Source: Bradyrhizobium erythrophlei
Lineage (GTDB): Bacteria; Pseudomonadota; Alphaproteobacteria; Rhizobiales; Xanthobacteraceae
DNA length: 64,000 nucleotides
Assembly (NCBI RefSeq): GCF_900142985.1
Contig: NZ_LT670849.1
Location: 3,410,001-3,474,000, forward strand
Direction: 5' to 3'
Shown: piece by piece, positions 53,615-62,991 of the stretch
Layout of the letters: each line of letters starts with the position of its first letter
Position numbering within the stretch: the stretch's first letter is position 1
Translations under genes and position numbers: made by a program
Notes under the pieces: generated by a model
Seen by the model: only the letters and a program-made list of their open reading frames with translations
What the model was told of the DNA's origin: nothing
Databases searched by the model: none

Positions 53615-55061
53615 TCTTTTTCTCCGGCAGCAGTTCGTCGATCTCGCGATAGGTCCGCATCGCTTGCTCGAACGCCTCGTGAATGGCCTTGATCTGCTGG
53701 TTCAGCAGTTCCTGGGTCTCGGCGATCATGGTTCGCAGGCTGTCGCGCGCGCTCGTGCTCGGTTCGCCGCCGGCATAGCTGATCCGTTCCATGGCGTAGG
53801 GTTTGACGAAATAGGCGGGAGCCGGCGTCACGCGCGCCTTGCGATTGGCTTCACGGTAGATTTCGAGCAGGGCACGGCCGGTCTGCTCGATCTGGTTTTG
53901 ATGCTGGTCGAAGCGCTGGGCAAGCCGCATGCGGCCCTGTAACAGCGAATCGTATTCGCTGCGCCGGACCGAGAGGTCGCGCGCCGCCTCGTTCATGGTC
54001 TCGGTGGCATCCTCGCGAATATCCCGCAGCCGTTCGATCAATTCGCCGCGCGTATCGGCGAACCGCCGCGTGGCCTCGATCCATCGCCGATCGAGGCCGG
54101 CATAGCCCATATAGGGATCGAAAAACATCAGGCCGTCGGCCATGGCAATCAGCGAGAACACAAAGCCGAGCGCGAACAGCAGCCACGAATTGATGTCGGT
54201 CAGCGCATAAGGCGCGGTCAGGAGACGATGCAGCACTTCCTGTCCGACATTGTCGCTCAAGCTGACCGCCGGCGGAATTTCGCGCAAGTGAGACAGGGTC
54301 AGGTTCAGCCCGATCGCGAAGGCAAGATAGGCCAGAAAGGACACCACGCCGACCAGCTTCAGGAGATAGTTGCGGCGGTTGACGAGCCGGATCAGAACCA
54401 TACCCCAGAAAAAACTCGCAATGATATTGAGCGCGGCAAATGTAACCGCCTGCACCGCGCCGCCAAGCAGCCCGCCGAGATTGGCCTTGGCGAGAAAGCT
54501 GCCGTTGATCACGACCTCGATGATGAACAGGATCGCGAGAATGCCTGCCTTCAGGATGACGTTGCCCGGACTTGCGAGCCGTGCCGGGCGTTCGATGCGG
54601 TGGAATTTGCGAAACTGCTCGCGCTCGATCTCGGTCTCGTTGAGACGGCGGCGCAGCACGAAGAGCTCGTCGCGGCCGACGGTTGCTTCGGCGCGAAAAT
54701 CACCGACGGCTTCGGGTGCGGCCTGTTGGATGATGGCAAAGCGCTCCTCGAAAGAGAGCGCGTTCAGCCGCTCGTCATAGGTGTGAAGCTGCTCGAGATA
54801 GATGGCGTTAGCGTCCTGCTTGTGTTGTTCGACGCGCTCGACGACCTTGTGCTCGACATCGTCCACGGTCTGGGCATCGGAAGATGGCCGGTTCTCCGCG
54901 CCCCGCTCGGCGCCGAGTGTGACAAGTCCCAATTCGTCGGCGACGCGATCGGTGTTGAGGTCGAGAAAGATCGTGGTTGCCGGGCGATAATGGTGGGCAG
55001 GCTGACTCAACAGGGCCCGGATGCGCGCGATCGCTGACGGGCGGGTTCCGGGGACGCTCAC
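53607..55061 (-). CDS. large multi-TM coiled-coil protein of the MotAB-like operon
   Basis: 484 aa, first gene of a four-gene operon. An N-terminal soluble part (about 1-160) contains predicted helices with many acidic and basic residues. Four membrane helices follow (about 167-188, 197-222, 231-254, 290-312), then a C-terminal coiled coil (about 325-480) ending in ELLPEKKSG. Similar helical architecture to other trans-envelope scaffold proteins, but I recognise no named family. Its start lies near TTTCTTTAG upstream sequence in a 226-base gap from the hydratase gene. Function unknown. Confidence 0.65.
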   Translation of the reverse strand: MSVPGTRPSAIARIRALLSQPAHHYRPATTIFLDLNTDRVADELGLVTLGAERGAENRPSSDAQTVDDVEHKVVERVEQHKQDANAIYLEQLHTYDERLNALSFEERFAIIQQAAPEAVGDFRAEATVGRDELFVLRRRLNETEIEREQFRKFHRIERPARLASPGNVILKAGILAILFIIEVVINGSFLAKANLGGLLGGAVQAVTFAALNIIASFFWGMVLIRLVNRRNYLLKLVGVVSFLAYLAFAIGLNLTLSHLREIPPAVSLSDNVGQEVLHRLLTAPYALTDINSWLLFALGFVFSLIAMADGLMFFDPYMGYAGLDRRWIEATRRFADTRGELIERLRDIREDATETMNEAARDLSVRRSEYDSLLQGRMRLAQRFDQHQNQIEQTGRALLEIYREANRKARVTPAPAYFVKPYAMERISYAGGEPSTSARDSLRTMIAETQELLNQQIKAIHEAFEQAMRTYREIDELLPEKKSG

Positions 55062-55287
55062 GATTTCTTTAGCCTGCTAGTAATGAAACAACCTGATTCG
55101 GATTATCACGGATCGAACGCTCCTGTCCTTAGCGGCTGGCGTTGCTCCCGATGATTTTAGACGGCCGACTTTGTCGGCCCGAAGGCAGCCCCGGAGGTTC
55201 TGGCTGCTTGCCGATGCCTAATTTGAGGAGTCGCGCGTTGGTTGTTGACGGCTCCGGCCGTTAATCGGCTCGGGACACCTGCACTTC

Positions 55288-56067
55288 TCAAGACACCTGC
55301 ACTTCGACGGAGCCCAGTCCTTCGAGGTCGAAGCGATAACGTGCATCGTGCTCCGGAAATATGGTTTTCATGACGCTTCCGGTCATCACGATCTGACCCG
55401 CCTTCAGCGCTGTGCCGCGCGCCGCCAGATGGGTGGCAAGCCAGGCCGCCGAATTGAAGGGATGCCCGAGGATGTCCCGTCCATATCCTTCGCCGATCAA
55501 ATCGCCGTCCTTGGTGGCGCGACCGAGCAGGGGCGCGAGATCGGGCCAGGTCGAGCTGAATTCCGAAAGCACGACGCCGCTGTTCCAGGAATTGTCGGCG
55601 ACCAGCGAGCGTACGTCGAGGTTTGCATAGTCCGCCGCCCTGTCGTCGACCAGTTCGATCGCCGCGCAAACACCATCAATATGAGGCGCGATCGCCTCCG
55701 CCGTGAAAGGCTTGTCAGTCACGGGAATGTGCGACTTGATGCGGACCGCGATTTCGAATTCAAGGCCAAGCCGGCCGAAATCCGCGCGGCGCGCGCTAGC
55801 GGGCGAGCGATGCACGCACGAGGCCAGCACCACGCCTGCGATCGGATGATCTATCCGGCAAAAGGCTTGCATCGTCGCCGACGTAAGCCCGACCTTGTAG
55901 CCGGCCGGTTCGCCGTTTTCGTAGGCCAACAGTGCGACATATTTATCCTGGATGTCATAGGCGTCGGCGACGGTGGCGGCCGGCGGGCTCAGGGTCTGGA
56001 AGCGATGGCCGGCGCGGTGTTCGGCCAACAGCCATTCGGCCGCCCGGTGAGCCGCGATGTCCTCCAT
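55288..56067 (-). CDS. 2-keto-4-pentenoate hydratase/FAH-family enzyme
   Basis: 259 aa of the MhpD/fumarylacetoacetate hydrolase-related group, which hydrate or decarboxylate 2-keto acids in aromatic ring-cleavage pathways. Motifs: GYKVGLTSATMQ, GRLGLEFEIAVRI (metal-binding Glu residues), CAAIELVDDR and ALKAGQIVMTGSVM. Length fits the family. No other ring-cleavage gene is in the window, so the pathway is not defined. It is divergent from phnA, with one palindromic repeat between. Confidence 0.85.
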   Translation of the reverse strand: MEDIAAHRAAEWLLAEHRAGHRFQTLSPPAATVADAYDIQDKYVALLAYENGEPAGYKVGLTSATMQAFCRIDHPIAGVVLASCVHRSPASARRADFGRLGLEFEIAVRIKSHIPVTDKPFTAEAIAPHIDGVCAAIELVDDRAADYANLDVRSLVADNSWNSGVVLSEFSSTWPDLAPLLGRATKDGDLIGEGYGRDILGHPFNSAAWLATHLAARGTALKAGQIVMTGSVMKTIFPEHDARYRFDLEGLGSVEVQVS

Positions 56068-56106
56068 GGTCTTCTCCCTTGTTCTCGCAAATCTTGGTTC
56101 TTCACT

Positions 56107-56181
56107 CGTGGTCCGATTCTAACATTTGCATCCCGGTGTGGCTGTCACTTTTTGCAAATGCCGGAATCAAAGGGCCACCAG
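56107..56181. repeat. palindromic hairpin repeat A3 (single copy)
   Basis: CGTGGTCCGATTCTAACATT.GCA (56107-56130) pairs with TGCAAATGCCGGAATC...GGGCCACCAG (to 56181). The GTGGTCC..GATTCTAACATT arm is the same as repeat A2 near recR. Here there is only one hairpin instead of a pair. Confidence 0.75.
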
Positions 56182-56313
56182 CAAATTTAGGTTCCTAGCA
56201 GAGCTTCAAACGGCGCCCGCGATAGCAGGCTGGCATGAGGGTCTGGCCAGATCGCCCTCTGATCTGTCATCTTATGTTCTTCTAGCGCTGCCAAAAATCA
56301 GGAAAAGGGCGAC

Positions 56314-57546
56314 ATGATTCAGGTCAACGGGCGAGCTTACGCCAAACCGGGGCGTCCGACAGTCGTCGTCTGCCTCGACGGCTGCGATCCGCGCTATCTT
56401 AATTTCAAGAACGCAGGCGAAGTGTTTCCAAACATCTCCAGGATGATGCGCGAGGGATTCTCGGCGCTCGCCGACGCGGCGATGCCGACCTTCACCAATC
56501 CCAACAATGTTTCGATCGTGACCGGCGCGCCGCCGGTCGTTCATGGCATCTCGGGCAACTACTACCTCGACCGGAAGACCGGCGAGGAAATCATGATCGT
56601 GGATGCGACGCCGATGCGCGCCACCACGATCCTTGCCGAGATGTCGCGGGCCGGTGTCCGCGTGGCCGCGGTCACGGCCAAGGACAAGCTGCGAAAGATG
56701 CTGGGTCATCGCATGGAGGGCGGAATTTGCTTCTCCTCGGAGAAAGCGGGCCAGGCCACGGCGGCCGAAAACGGCATTGCGGACGTCGAGGCGTTGGTCG
56801 GGCGTTCGTCGCCGGACATGTACAGCCCCGACCTGTCGCTGTTCGTGCTCGATGCCGGGATCAAGCTGCTCGAACAGGACCGCGCCGACCTGCTTTATCT
56901 CTCGCTGTCCGACCTCGTGCAACATGCCCACGGTCCCGGCGAGCGCGAAGCGGACGCCTTCCACAGCGCGGTCGATGCGAGGGTCGGCCGGCTCGCCGAA
57001 CTTGGCGCCGTGGTTGGTCTGATCGCCGATCATGGCATGAACGACAAGACCAACGCAGACGGAACGCCGAAGGTGATCTTTCTGGAAGAAGAGCTCACTG
57101 CCCGCTTCGGACAGGGCGCGGTGCGCGTCATCTGTCCGATCACCGATCCCTTCGTGAAGCATCATGGCGCGCTCGGATCGTTCGTCCGAATCTACCTGCG
57201 CAAGCAACTGGAGCTTGCCGCGGTGATGGAGGCGGCGGCCGCCATACCGGGCGTTGCGCTGGTGCTGGACGGCAAGAGCGCCGCGCTTCGCTATGAGATG
57301 CCGCTCGACCGCGAGGGCGATTTTGTCGCCATCGGCGACACCCACGCCGTCATCGGCTCAAGCCGCGCCGAACATGATCTCAAGGGCCTCGCCGGTCACC
57401 GTCTGCGGTCGCACGGCGGCTTGAGCGAGCAGGTCGTGCCTTTCATCGTTTCGCATCCCGTGAACGAAGCCTGTCGAAAGCTGGCCGAAAACCGGCGGTT
57501 GCGCAATTTCGATATCTTCGACTTCGTCCTCAACGGCGTGGGCTAA
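56314..57546 (+). CDS. phnA: phosphonoacetate hydrolase
   Basis: 410 aa, alkaline-phosphatase superfamily. It cleaves the C-P bond of phosphonoacetate to acetate and phosphate using two zinc ions. Candidate metal ligands and nucleophile are CLDGCDP (Asp25), PTFTNPNN (Thr61), LSLSDLVQHAHG (Asp200, His204), IADHGMND (Asp239, His240) and a C-terminal His in RLRSHGGLSEQ. The whole sequence matches this enzyme as I recall it from rhizobia. It is followed after 29 bases by a phosphate-ester-type permease, likely its transporter. Confidence 0.9.
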   Translation: MIQVNGRAYAKPGRPTVVVCLDGCDPRYLNFKNAGEVFPNISRMMREGFSALADAAMPTFTNPNNVSIVTGAPPVVHGISGNYYLDRKTGEEIMIVDATPMRATTILAEMSRAGVRVAAVTAKDKLRKMLGHRMEGGICFSSEKAGQATAAENGIADVEALVGRSSPDMYSPDLSLFVLDAGIKLLEQDRADLLYLSLSDLVQHAHGPGEREADAFHSAVDARVGRLAELGAVVGLIADHGMNDKTNADGTPKVIFLEEELTARFGQGAVRVICPITDPFVKHHGALGSFVRIYLRKQLELAAVMEAAAAIPGVALVLDGKSAALRYEMPLDREGDFVAIGDTHAVIGSSRAEHDLKGLAGHRLRSHGGLSEQVVPFIVSHPVNEACRKLAENRRLRNFDIFDFVLNGVG

Positions 57547-57575
57547 GGGTTACGGCGTCAGACGGAGAGTTTGCG

Positions 57576-58877
57576 ATGGTTGTTGAAACAGGGCAGGCCG
57601 TCATCGGATCCGTTGGCAGCGCGTCGGATCGCGACGCGCTCTACAGCCGCTACAAATGGACGGCCTTGCTCGGCGTCTCCTTCTGTTACCTGTTCTATTA
57701 CACCGGCCGCCAGACCTTCGGATTTGCCATCCCCGGCATCCAGAAAGAACTCGGGCTTTCCAAGGAAATGCTGGGCTGGGTGAGCGCCACGATGCTCTGG
57801 GCCTATGCGGTCGGCCAGTCGATCAACGGCAATCTCGGCGACAAGTTCGGCGGCCGCACCATGATGTTTGCCGGCGCGCTACTGTCGTTTGCGGCCAACT
57901 GGGCCACCAGCTTTACGACCACCTTCATCGGCCTGCTGCTGGCGTGGGGGCTCAACGGCTATTTCCAGGCGATGGGTTTTGCGCCGGGAAGCCGGCTGCT
58001 GTCGAACTGGTGGGGACACAAGAATCGCGGCTTCGTCTACTCGTTCTATGTCGGCATGTCCGGCTTTTCGTCCGTGCTGGCCTATTTCCTGCCGATCATC
58101 ATCCTCGGCAGTCTCGGCCTCGACTGGCGCTGGATTTTCCGCCTGTCGGTGTTCCTGATGCTGTTTGGTGCGATCGTGATGTATCTCGCCGTTCGGGAAA
58201 AGCCCGAAGATCTTGGTCTCGTCCAGCCGGCCGACGAGCGCACCCCTGAAGAGGTCGCCGACCAACCCGCAGCGGCACCGGCAAGCCTTGCGCGCTATCG
58301 CGCCGTTCTGTCGAACTGGCGTCTTTATGCGGCCGGCCTCTCGATCGGATTCCAGAACGCCGCGCGCTACGCCCTGCTGGTATGGATTCCCGTGCACTTC
58401 CTCGGCGCGAACTGGAAATCGGCATCGAGCGCGATCGATCCGACCTGGATCACGGTGGCGCTCCCGGTTGGAATGGCGCTCGGCGCCTCGACCAACAGCT
58501 GGCTGTCGGACGTCCTGTTTCAATCACGCCGATGTCCGGCAATCATCAGCTACATGGTGCTTGCGGCAGTCATTGCGATGGCGATGGGCTACGTGCCCCA
58601 CGGCAGCCCGATCGGCATTTTTGGTCTCTTCCTCTGCGGCTTTTTCGTATTCGGTCCGGCGTCCTCGTTCTGGGCACTCTGCCCGGATATTTTCGGCCGG
58701 CGTCTATCGGGAACGGCGACCGGCGTTCTCAACTTCATTTCCTATGCCTGTGCCGGTCTCGGCGAACCCCTGATCGGGCGCGCGATGGACCATACCGGAG
58801 ACACGTCGGTTATTTTCCCGATCGTCGCCGGGCTGTGCATTGCCAGCGCGGTGTCGTCGCTCTTGATCCGGCGATAG
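57576..58877 (+). CDS. MFS organophosphate-type permease
   Basis: 433 aa, 12 membrane segments. The opening RYKWTALLGVSFCYLFYYTG, the RQTFGFAIPGIQKELGLSKE loop and GNLGDKFGGR motif match the GlpT/UhpC/OPA group of sugar- and organophosphate:phosphate antiporters. Being directly downstream of phnA, it probably imports phosphonoacetate or a related phosphonate. A GGAGAG site precedes the start. Substrate is inferred from the neighbour. Confidence 0.85.
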   Translation: MVVETGQAVIGSVGSASDRDALYSRYKWTALLGVSFCYLFYYTGRQTFGFAIPGIQKELGLSKEMLGWVSATMLWAYAVGQSINGNLGDKFGGRTMMFAGALLSFAANWATSFTTTFIGLLLAWGLNGYFQAMGFAPGSRLLSNWWGHKNRGFVYSFYVGMSGFSSVLAYFLPIIILGSLGLDWRWIFRLSVFLMLFGAIVMYLAVREKPEDLGLVQPADERTPEEVADQPAAAPASLARYRAVLSNWRLYAAGLSIGFQNAARYALLVWIPVHFLGANWKSASSAIDPTWITVALPVGMALGASTNSWLSDVLFQSRRCPAIISYMVLAAVIAMAMGYVPHGSPIGIFGLFLCGFFVFGPASSFWALCPDIFGRRLSGTATGVLNFISYACAGLGEPLIGRAMDHTGDTSVIFPIVAGLCIASAVSSLLIRR

Positions 58878-58903
58878 ACGGGTCTGCGCTCACCAGGTTT
58901 GCG

Positions 58904-60871
58904 TCACGGCCCGATGGCGCGGGCGATCGCTTCGGCCAGTTCGCGCTGGCTGAAAGGCTTGGCGAGTCGCGGCAATCCCTGACCTTCGCCTGGCGCCAGT
59001 TCGGCGTAGCCGGTCGCGAGGATGATCGGCATCTGCTCGTTCTCGGCCCGGATACGGCTGGCCAGTTCCGAGCCCGTCATGTTGGGCATCAATTGGTCGG
59101 TGATCATCAGATCGATTTTCTTTTCCCGGCGCAGGATGTCGAGTGCGTGCAGGGCGGACGGCGCACTGAATACCGTGTGGCCGAGTTCTTCGAGCAGTGC
59201 CGAGGTGTTGAGTGCGACGAGCGGGTCGTCATCGACGGTAAGGATCGAAAGTTTCTTGTCGGTATGCAGCGTGTGCGCTGTCGCATCCAGCGCTTCCGAT
59301 ATCGTCTCTTGCGGCGCGACAGGGAGATAGAGCTCGGCCGATGTTCCGTGACCCGGCTTGCTTTTCAAAAACAGCGTTCCGCCGGATTGTTCGGCCATGC
59401 CGTGAACCATCGGCAGCCCGAGGCCGGTGCCTTTGCCGACGCCCTTGGTCGTGAAGAACGGCTCCATCGCGCGATGGAGCGTCTCTTCATCCATGCCCGT
59501 GCCGGTGTCCGTCACGCTCACGCAAAGATAATGTCCCTCTTTCAGGCCCGGCGCGTCAGCCTGTGTTGCCGCGGCGATCGTGATGGTCCCTCCGTTCGGC
59601 ATCGCGTCGCGCCCGTTGATCGCGAGGTTTAGAAGCGCGAGTTCGAGCTGGTTGGCGTCGGCAAAGGCCTGCGGCAGCCCGCGCGGAAAGTTCGTCTCGA
59701 TCCGCACCGAAGGTCCGAGGGAGCTTTGCAGGAGATTCGTCATTTGCTGGACGACCTGGCCTACGTCGATCGGCTCAAGCTTGAGTTCCTGCCGGCGTGC
59801 AAAGGCCAGCATGCGCTGGGTCAACGCCGCACCGCGCCGCGCGCCCTGAAGCGCGTTGTCGATCAGCCGGGCGACCTTCGGATCGTCTTCGGGCAACCGT
59901 CGTTGCAAAAGCTCCAGGCTGCCCTGGATCGCCATCAGGAGATTGTTGAAATCGTGGGCGATGCCGCCGGTCAGATGCCCGATGGCTTCCATCTTTTGCG
60001 ACTGAAGCAGGGCTTCCCGAGCCTCCTCCAGTGCGCGCGCCGCGTTCGTCCGCTCGGTGATGTCACGGGTGATCTTGGCAAAGCCGAGCAACGATCCGTC
60101 GGCGTTGTAGATGGCGTCGATGATGACATGGGCAAAGAATTGCGTGCCGTCCTTGCGGACGCGCCAGCCCTCTTTCTCAAAACGTCCCGCTCTCGTCGCC
60201 GTCTCCAGTGCCGTTTGCGGCAAACCGGCTTTCTGATCCTCGTCGGTATAGAAGCGGGAGAAGTGCTGCCCGATGATTTCTTCGGGCGCATATCCCTTGA
60301 TCCGCTCCGCGCCCAGATTCCAGCTTGAGACGTAGCCTTTGGCGCTCAGCATGTAGATGGCATAGTCGGTGACACCCTGCACCAGCAGGCGGAATTGCTC
60401 CTGACTTTCGCGCAAGGTGTTTTCGGCCTTGCGCCGTTCGGTGAGGTCGCGCGTGATCTTGGCGAAGCCGATCAGTCGGCCGGAACTGTCGCGGATCGGA
60501 TCGACGATCGCTAACGCCCAGAACCGGCTGCCGTCCTTGCGCACGCGCCAGCCTTCGCTTTCGAACCGGCCGTCGCGTCTGGCCGCGTCGAGCGCGCGCT
60601 GGGGAAGTCCCGCTTCGCGGTCCTTAAGCGTGTAGAAGCGCGCAAAATTCTCGCCGAGGATTTCGGATTCGTCGTAGCCCTTGAAGCGCTTCGCGCCGGC
60701 ATTCCAGCTCGTGATGGTCCCGTCGGGGTCGAGCATGTAAATGGCGTAGTCAGTGATCGCTTCGATCAGGAGGCGGAAACGGCCTTCGCTCGATTTCGAG
60801 GCCTCGAACCGTTCCGTACGCTCCACGCAAAACCCCTGCTTTTTTGAAAGCTGTCGATTTAACCGAAACAA
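58904..60871 (-). CDS. hybrid sensor histidine kinase with tandem PAS domains
   Basis: 655 aa, no membrane segment. Two PAS/PAC modules (about 30-150 and 155-280) are strikingly similar (both with ITDYAIYML/VTDYAIYML and GFAKITRDLTER or ITRDITER), suggesting duplication. The histidine region is GGIAHDFNNLLMAIQGSLEL, followed by an ATPase domain (NLAINGRDAMP, GKGTGLGLPM) and a receiver domain with phospho-acceptor Asp592 (LMITDQLMPNM). Soluble phosphorelay, signal unknown. It is convergent with the permease. Confidence 0.92.
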   Translation of the reverse strand: MFRLNRQLSKKQGFCVERTERFEASKSSEGRFRLLIEAITDYAIYMLDPDGTITSWNAGAKRFKGYDESEILGENFARFYTLKDREAGLPQRALDAARRDGRFESEGWRVRKDGSRFWALAIVDPIRDSSGRLIGFAKITRDLTERRKAENTLRESQEQFRLLVQGVTDYAIYMLSAKGYVSSWNLGAERIKGYAPEEIIGQHFSRFYTDEDQKAGLPQTALETATRAGRFEKEGWRVRKDGTQFFAHVIIDAIYNADGSLLGFAKITRDITERTNAARALEEAREALLQSQKMEAIGHLTGGIAHDFNNLLMAIQGSLELLQRRLPEDDPKVARLIDNALQGARRGAALTQRMLAFARRQELKLEPIDVGQVVQQMTNLLQSSLGPSVRIETNFPRGLPQAFADANQLELALLNLAINGRDAMPNGGTITIAAATQADAPGLKEGHYLCVSVTDTGTGMDEETLHRAMEPFFTTKGVGKGTGLGLPMVHGMAEQSGGTLFLKSKPGHGTSAELYLPVAPQETISEALDATAHTLHTDKKLSILTVDDDPLVALNTSALLEELGHTVFSAPSALHALDILRREKKIDLMITDQLMPNMTGSELASRIRAENEQMPIILATGYAELAPGEGQGLPRLAKPFSQRELAEAIARAIGP

Positions 60872-61001
60872 ACGCGTGGCTTAAGGAGAAGTTCCGGGTC
60901 GCAGAGGACAAAAGCTAAGGCCGAGCGACGGCGCGCTTCGCCTTGAAATACCGGTGCTGACCGTGCAAGGCTGAGCGATCGTCCCGCCAAGCTGCAGGTC
61001 C

Positions 61002-62234
61002 ATGACCATCCCCTCTGTCGCCCCGTCGCAAGTCCGCAACATGTTGTTGCTGCGCGAGGAAATCGCGCTGCTCGACCTGCGCCACGAGGCCGCCTTTGCC
61101 AGCGGTCATCCTTTGTTCGCGGCCAATCTGGCGGCCGGCCGTATTGCCGTCGAGGCCGAAGCGAGGCTGCCTCGCAAGGACGTGCCGATCATTCTTTACG
61201 ATGCAGGAGAAGGCCTTGTCGCCGAGGCTCCCGAGCGCTTCGCTGGCCTTGGCTACACCGACATTCGCCAGCTCGAAGGCGGCCTCGAGGGGTGGCGAAG
61301 AGCCGGCTTTGAGATTTTCATCGACGTTAATTCCTATGCCAAGGCGTTCGGCGAACTGGTCGAGTTCCGCCGCCATACGCCGTCATTGTCGGCCGAAGAG
61401 GTCGCCGCGCTGATCGCCGGCAAGGCGGATATCAGGATCCTCGATGTCCGGCGGCCAGACGAATACGCCACCATGAATATCCCGGGGTCGCTCAGCGTCC
61501 CCGGCGCCGAACTGGTGCTGCGCGCCGGCCATGCCGCGCCCGATCCAAAGACCACCATCGTCGTCAATTGCGCCGGACGGACCCGTTCGATCATCGGCAC
61601 GCAGTCGCTGATCAATGCCGGCATCGCCAACAAGGTCGTGGCGCTGCGTAATGGCACCATCGGCTGGACGCTCGCCAACCAGTCGCTCGAGCATGGCGCA
61701 GACCGGCATGGTGGCCTGGGTTCATCAGATGCTGCGAAGGAGAAGGCAAAGGAAGTCGCCTATCGCGCCGGCGTGAAGCATGTGACGCCGCGCGAGGCGG
61801 CGGCGCTGCAAGCGGATACCACGCGCACGCTCTATCGCTTCGACGTTCGCCCGGCGGAAGACTATGCCGCCGGACACATCAAAGGTTTCCGCCATTATCC
61901 GGGCGGCCAGCTTGTTCAGGAAATCGACATGGCCGCGCCGGTGCGCGGTGCGCGCATTCTGCTCGCCGATGACTTGAGCGTTCGCGCCAACATGACGGCG
62001 TCCTGGCTCGCGCAGATGGCTTTCGAAGTCTATGTGCTCGAAGGCGGTTATGACGGGGCGCTCGAAGTCGGACCGCAGCAGGCGATCCCGAGGCCCGATC
62101 CCGCCCATCGCTACCGGCGTCCTTATGAAGGCACGAGCGCGTCGCGAGAAGCGATGCAGGCCTATCTCGATTGGGAATATGGCCTGGTCGAACAACTCAG
62201 GCGCGACGGCACCCACGGCTTCTTCGTCATCTGA
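61002..62234 (+). CDS. triple rhodanese-domain protein
   Basis: 410 aa with three rhodanese-like domains: about 8-107, 127-230 and 255-365. Only the middle one has a catalytic cysteine in the right loop (VVNCAGRTRS, Cys190). The first (ILYDAGEG) and third (ILLADDLSV) have Asp in its place and are probably inactive or structural. Rhodaneses transfer sulfane sulfur; a sulfur-trafficking role is inferred. A C-terminal helix follows. It is upstream of, and convergent with, the GntR gene. Confidence 0.88.
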   Translation: MTIPSVAPSQVRNMLLLREEIALLDLRHEAAFASGHPLFAANLAAGRIAVEAEARLPRKDVPIILYDAGEGLVAEAPERFAGLGYTDIRQLEGGLEGWRRAGFEIFIDVNSYAKAFGELVEFRRHTPSLSAEEVAALIAGKADIRILDVRRPDEYATMNIPGSLSVPGAELVLRAGHAAPDPKTTIVVNCAGRTRSIIGTQSLINAGIANKVVALRNGTIGWTLANQSLEHGADRHGGLGSSDAAKEKAKEVAYRAGVKHVTPREAAALQADTTRTLYRFDVRPAEDYAAGHIKGFRHYPGGQLVQEIDMAAPVRGARILLADDLSVRANMTASWLAQMAFEVYVLEGGYDGALEVGPQQAIPRPDPAHRYRRPYEGTSASREAMQAYLDWEYGLVEQLRRDGTHGFFVI

Positions 62235-62249
62235 GCGTCGCCGGTCCGA

Positions 62250-62951
62250 TCAGGCGCCCACTAGACTGCGGCGAACGTCGATCAGGTGGTTCTTCATTTC
62301 AAGACCGGCACGCTGGGCATCGCGGGATCTGACGGCTGTGAGAATGGCGCGGTGCTGCCTCTCGGTTGCCTTGCGTCGCACCGGCGTCACGACACGCTCC
62401 TTCAACGCGCTCCAATCGGCCTTGCGCCGCACGGCGTTGATCGCATCGTAAATGTCGATCAGAAGCTGGTTACGGCACGATGCAACCAGCGTCTGATGGA
62501 ACAGGCCGTCCCACATTTCGAATTCCGCAATTGTCGGCGCGCTCTCGCCCTTCTTCAGGCATTCGGCCATCGCGTCGAGTTCGGCGCCGTTGGCGCGGGC
62601 GGCGGCGCATTCGGCGGCCTGCGGTTCGATGATCAGGCGAACTTCCATGATCTCGCTCGGGCTGGCGTTTTGAATCCGGCGCGCGAGGTCATCCGGCGGT
62701 GGCCGTTTTCCCTGCTCAACGAAGGTGCCGCGGCCGACATGCCGGACGATCCGGCCGGCGTCCTCCAATTGTTGTAACGCGCGGCGGATGGTGTTGCGGG
62801 CAACACCATAGCGATCGGACAGCGCGCGTTCGGTGGGAATACGCTCGCCAGCTTTCCAGCGTCCCGCGTCGATCGCTTCCTGAAACGACGACAGCAGGCG
62901 GTCTGCCGAGGTTGGCTTGGCGGGGCGTCGTTCGGTGTCGATGCTCATCAC
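62250..62951 (-). CDS. GntR/FadR-family transcriptional regulator
   Basis: 233 aa. The N-terminal winged helix reads IPTERALSDRYGVARNTIRR then ALQQLEDAGRIVRHVGRGTF. The C-terminal FCD (FadR) ligand domain has RLIIEPQAAECAAARANG, FHQTLVASCRNQLLIDIYDA and a metal-site His cluster (HRAILTAVRSRD). It is divergent from the cupin gene, with inverted half sites in the gap, so it probably represses the cupin-MFS operon until a small carboxylate binds. The ligand is unknown. Confidence 0.9.
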   Translation of the reverse strand: MMSIDTERRPAKPTSADRLLSSFQEAIDAGRWKAGERIPTERALSDRYGVARNTIRRALQQLEDAGRIVRHVGRGTFVEQGKRPPPDDLARRIQNASPSEIMEVRLIIEPQAAECAAARANGAELDAMAECLKKGESAPTIAEFEMWDGLFHQTLVASCRNQLLIDIYDAINAVRRKADWSALKERVVTPVRRKATERQHRAILTAVRSRDAQRAGLEMKNHLIDVRRSLVGA

Positions 62952-62991
62952 GGAAAACCTGGGATCGTTGCTTGGCGAGTACTATACCATC

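Noticed and set aside
50659..55061. Canonical Zorya defence system
   Set aside because: The MotA/MotB-like pair is suggestive, but no ZorC, ZorD or ZorE-type helicase/nuclease is present and the accessory genes differ.
56272..57345. A 357-codon minus-strand frame opposite phnA
   Set aside because: phnA has catalytic motifs across its whole length; the antisense frame is His/Arg-rich without motifs.
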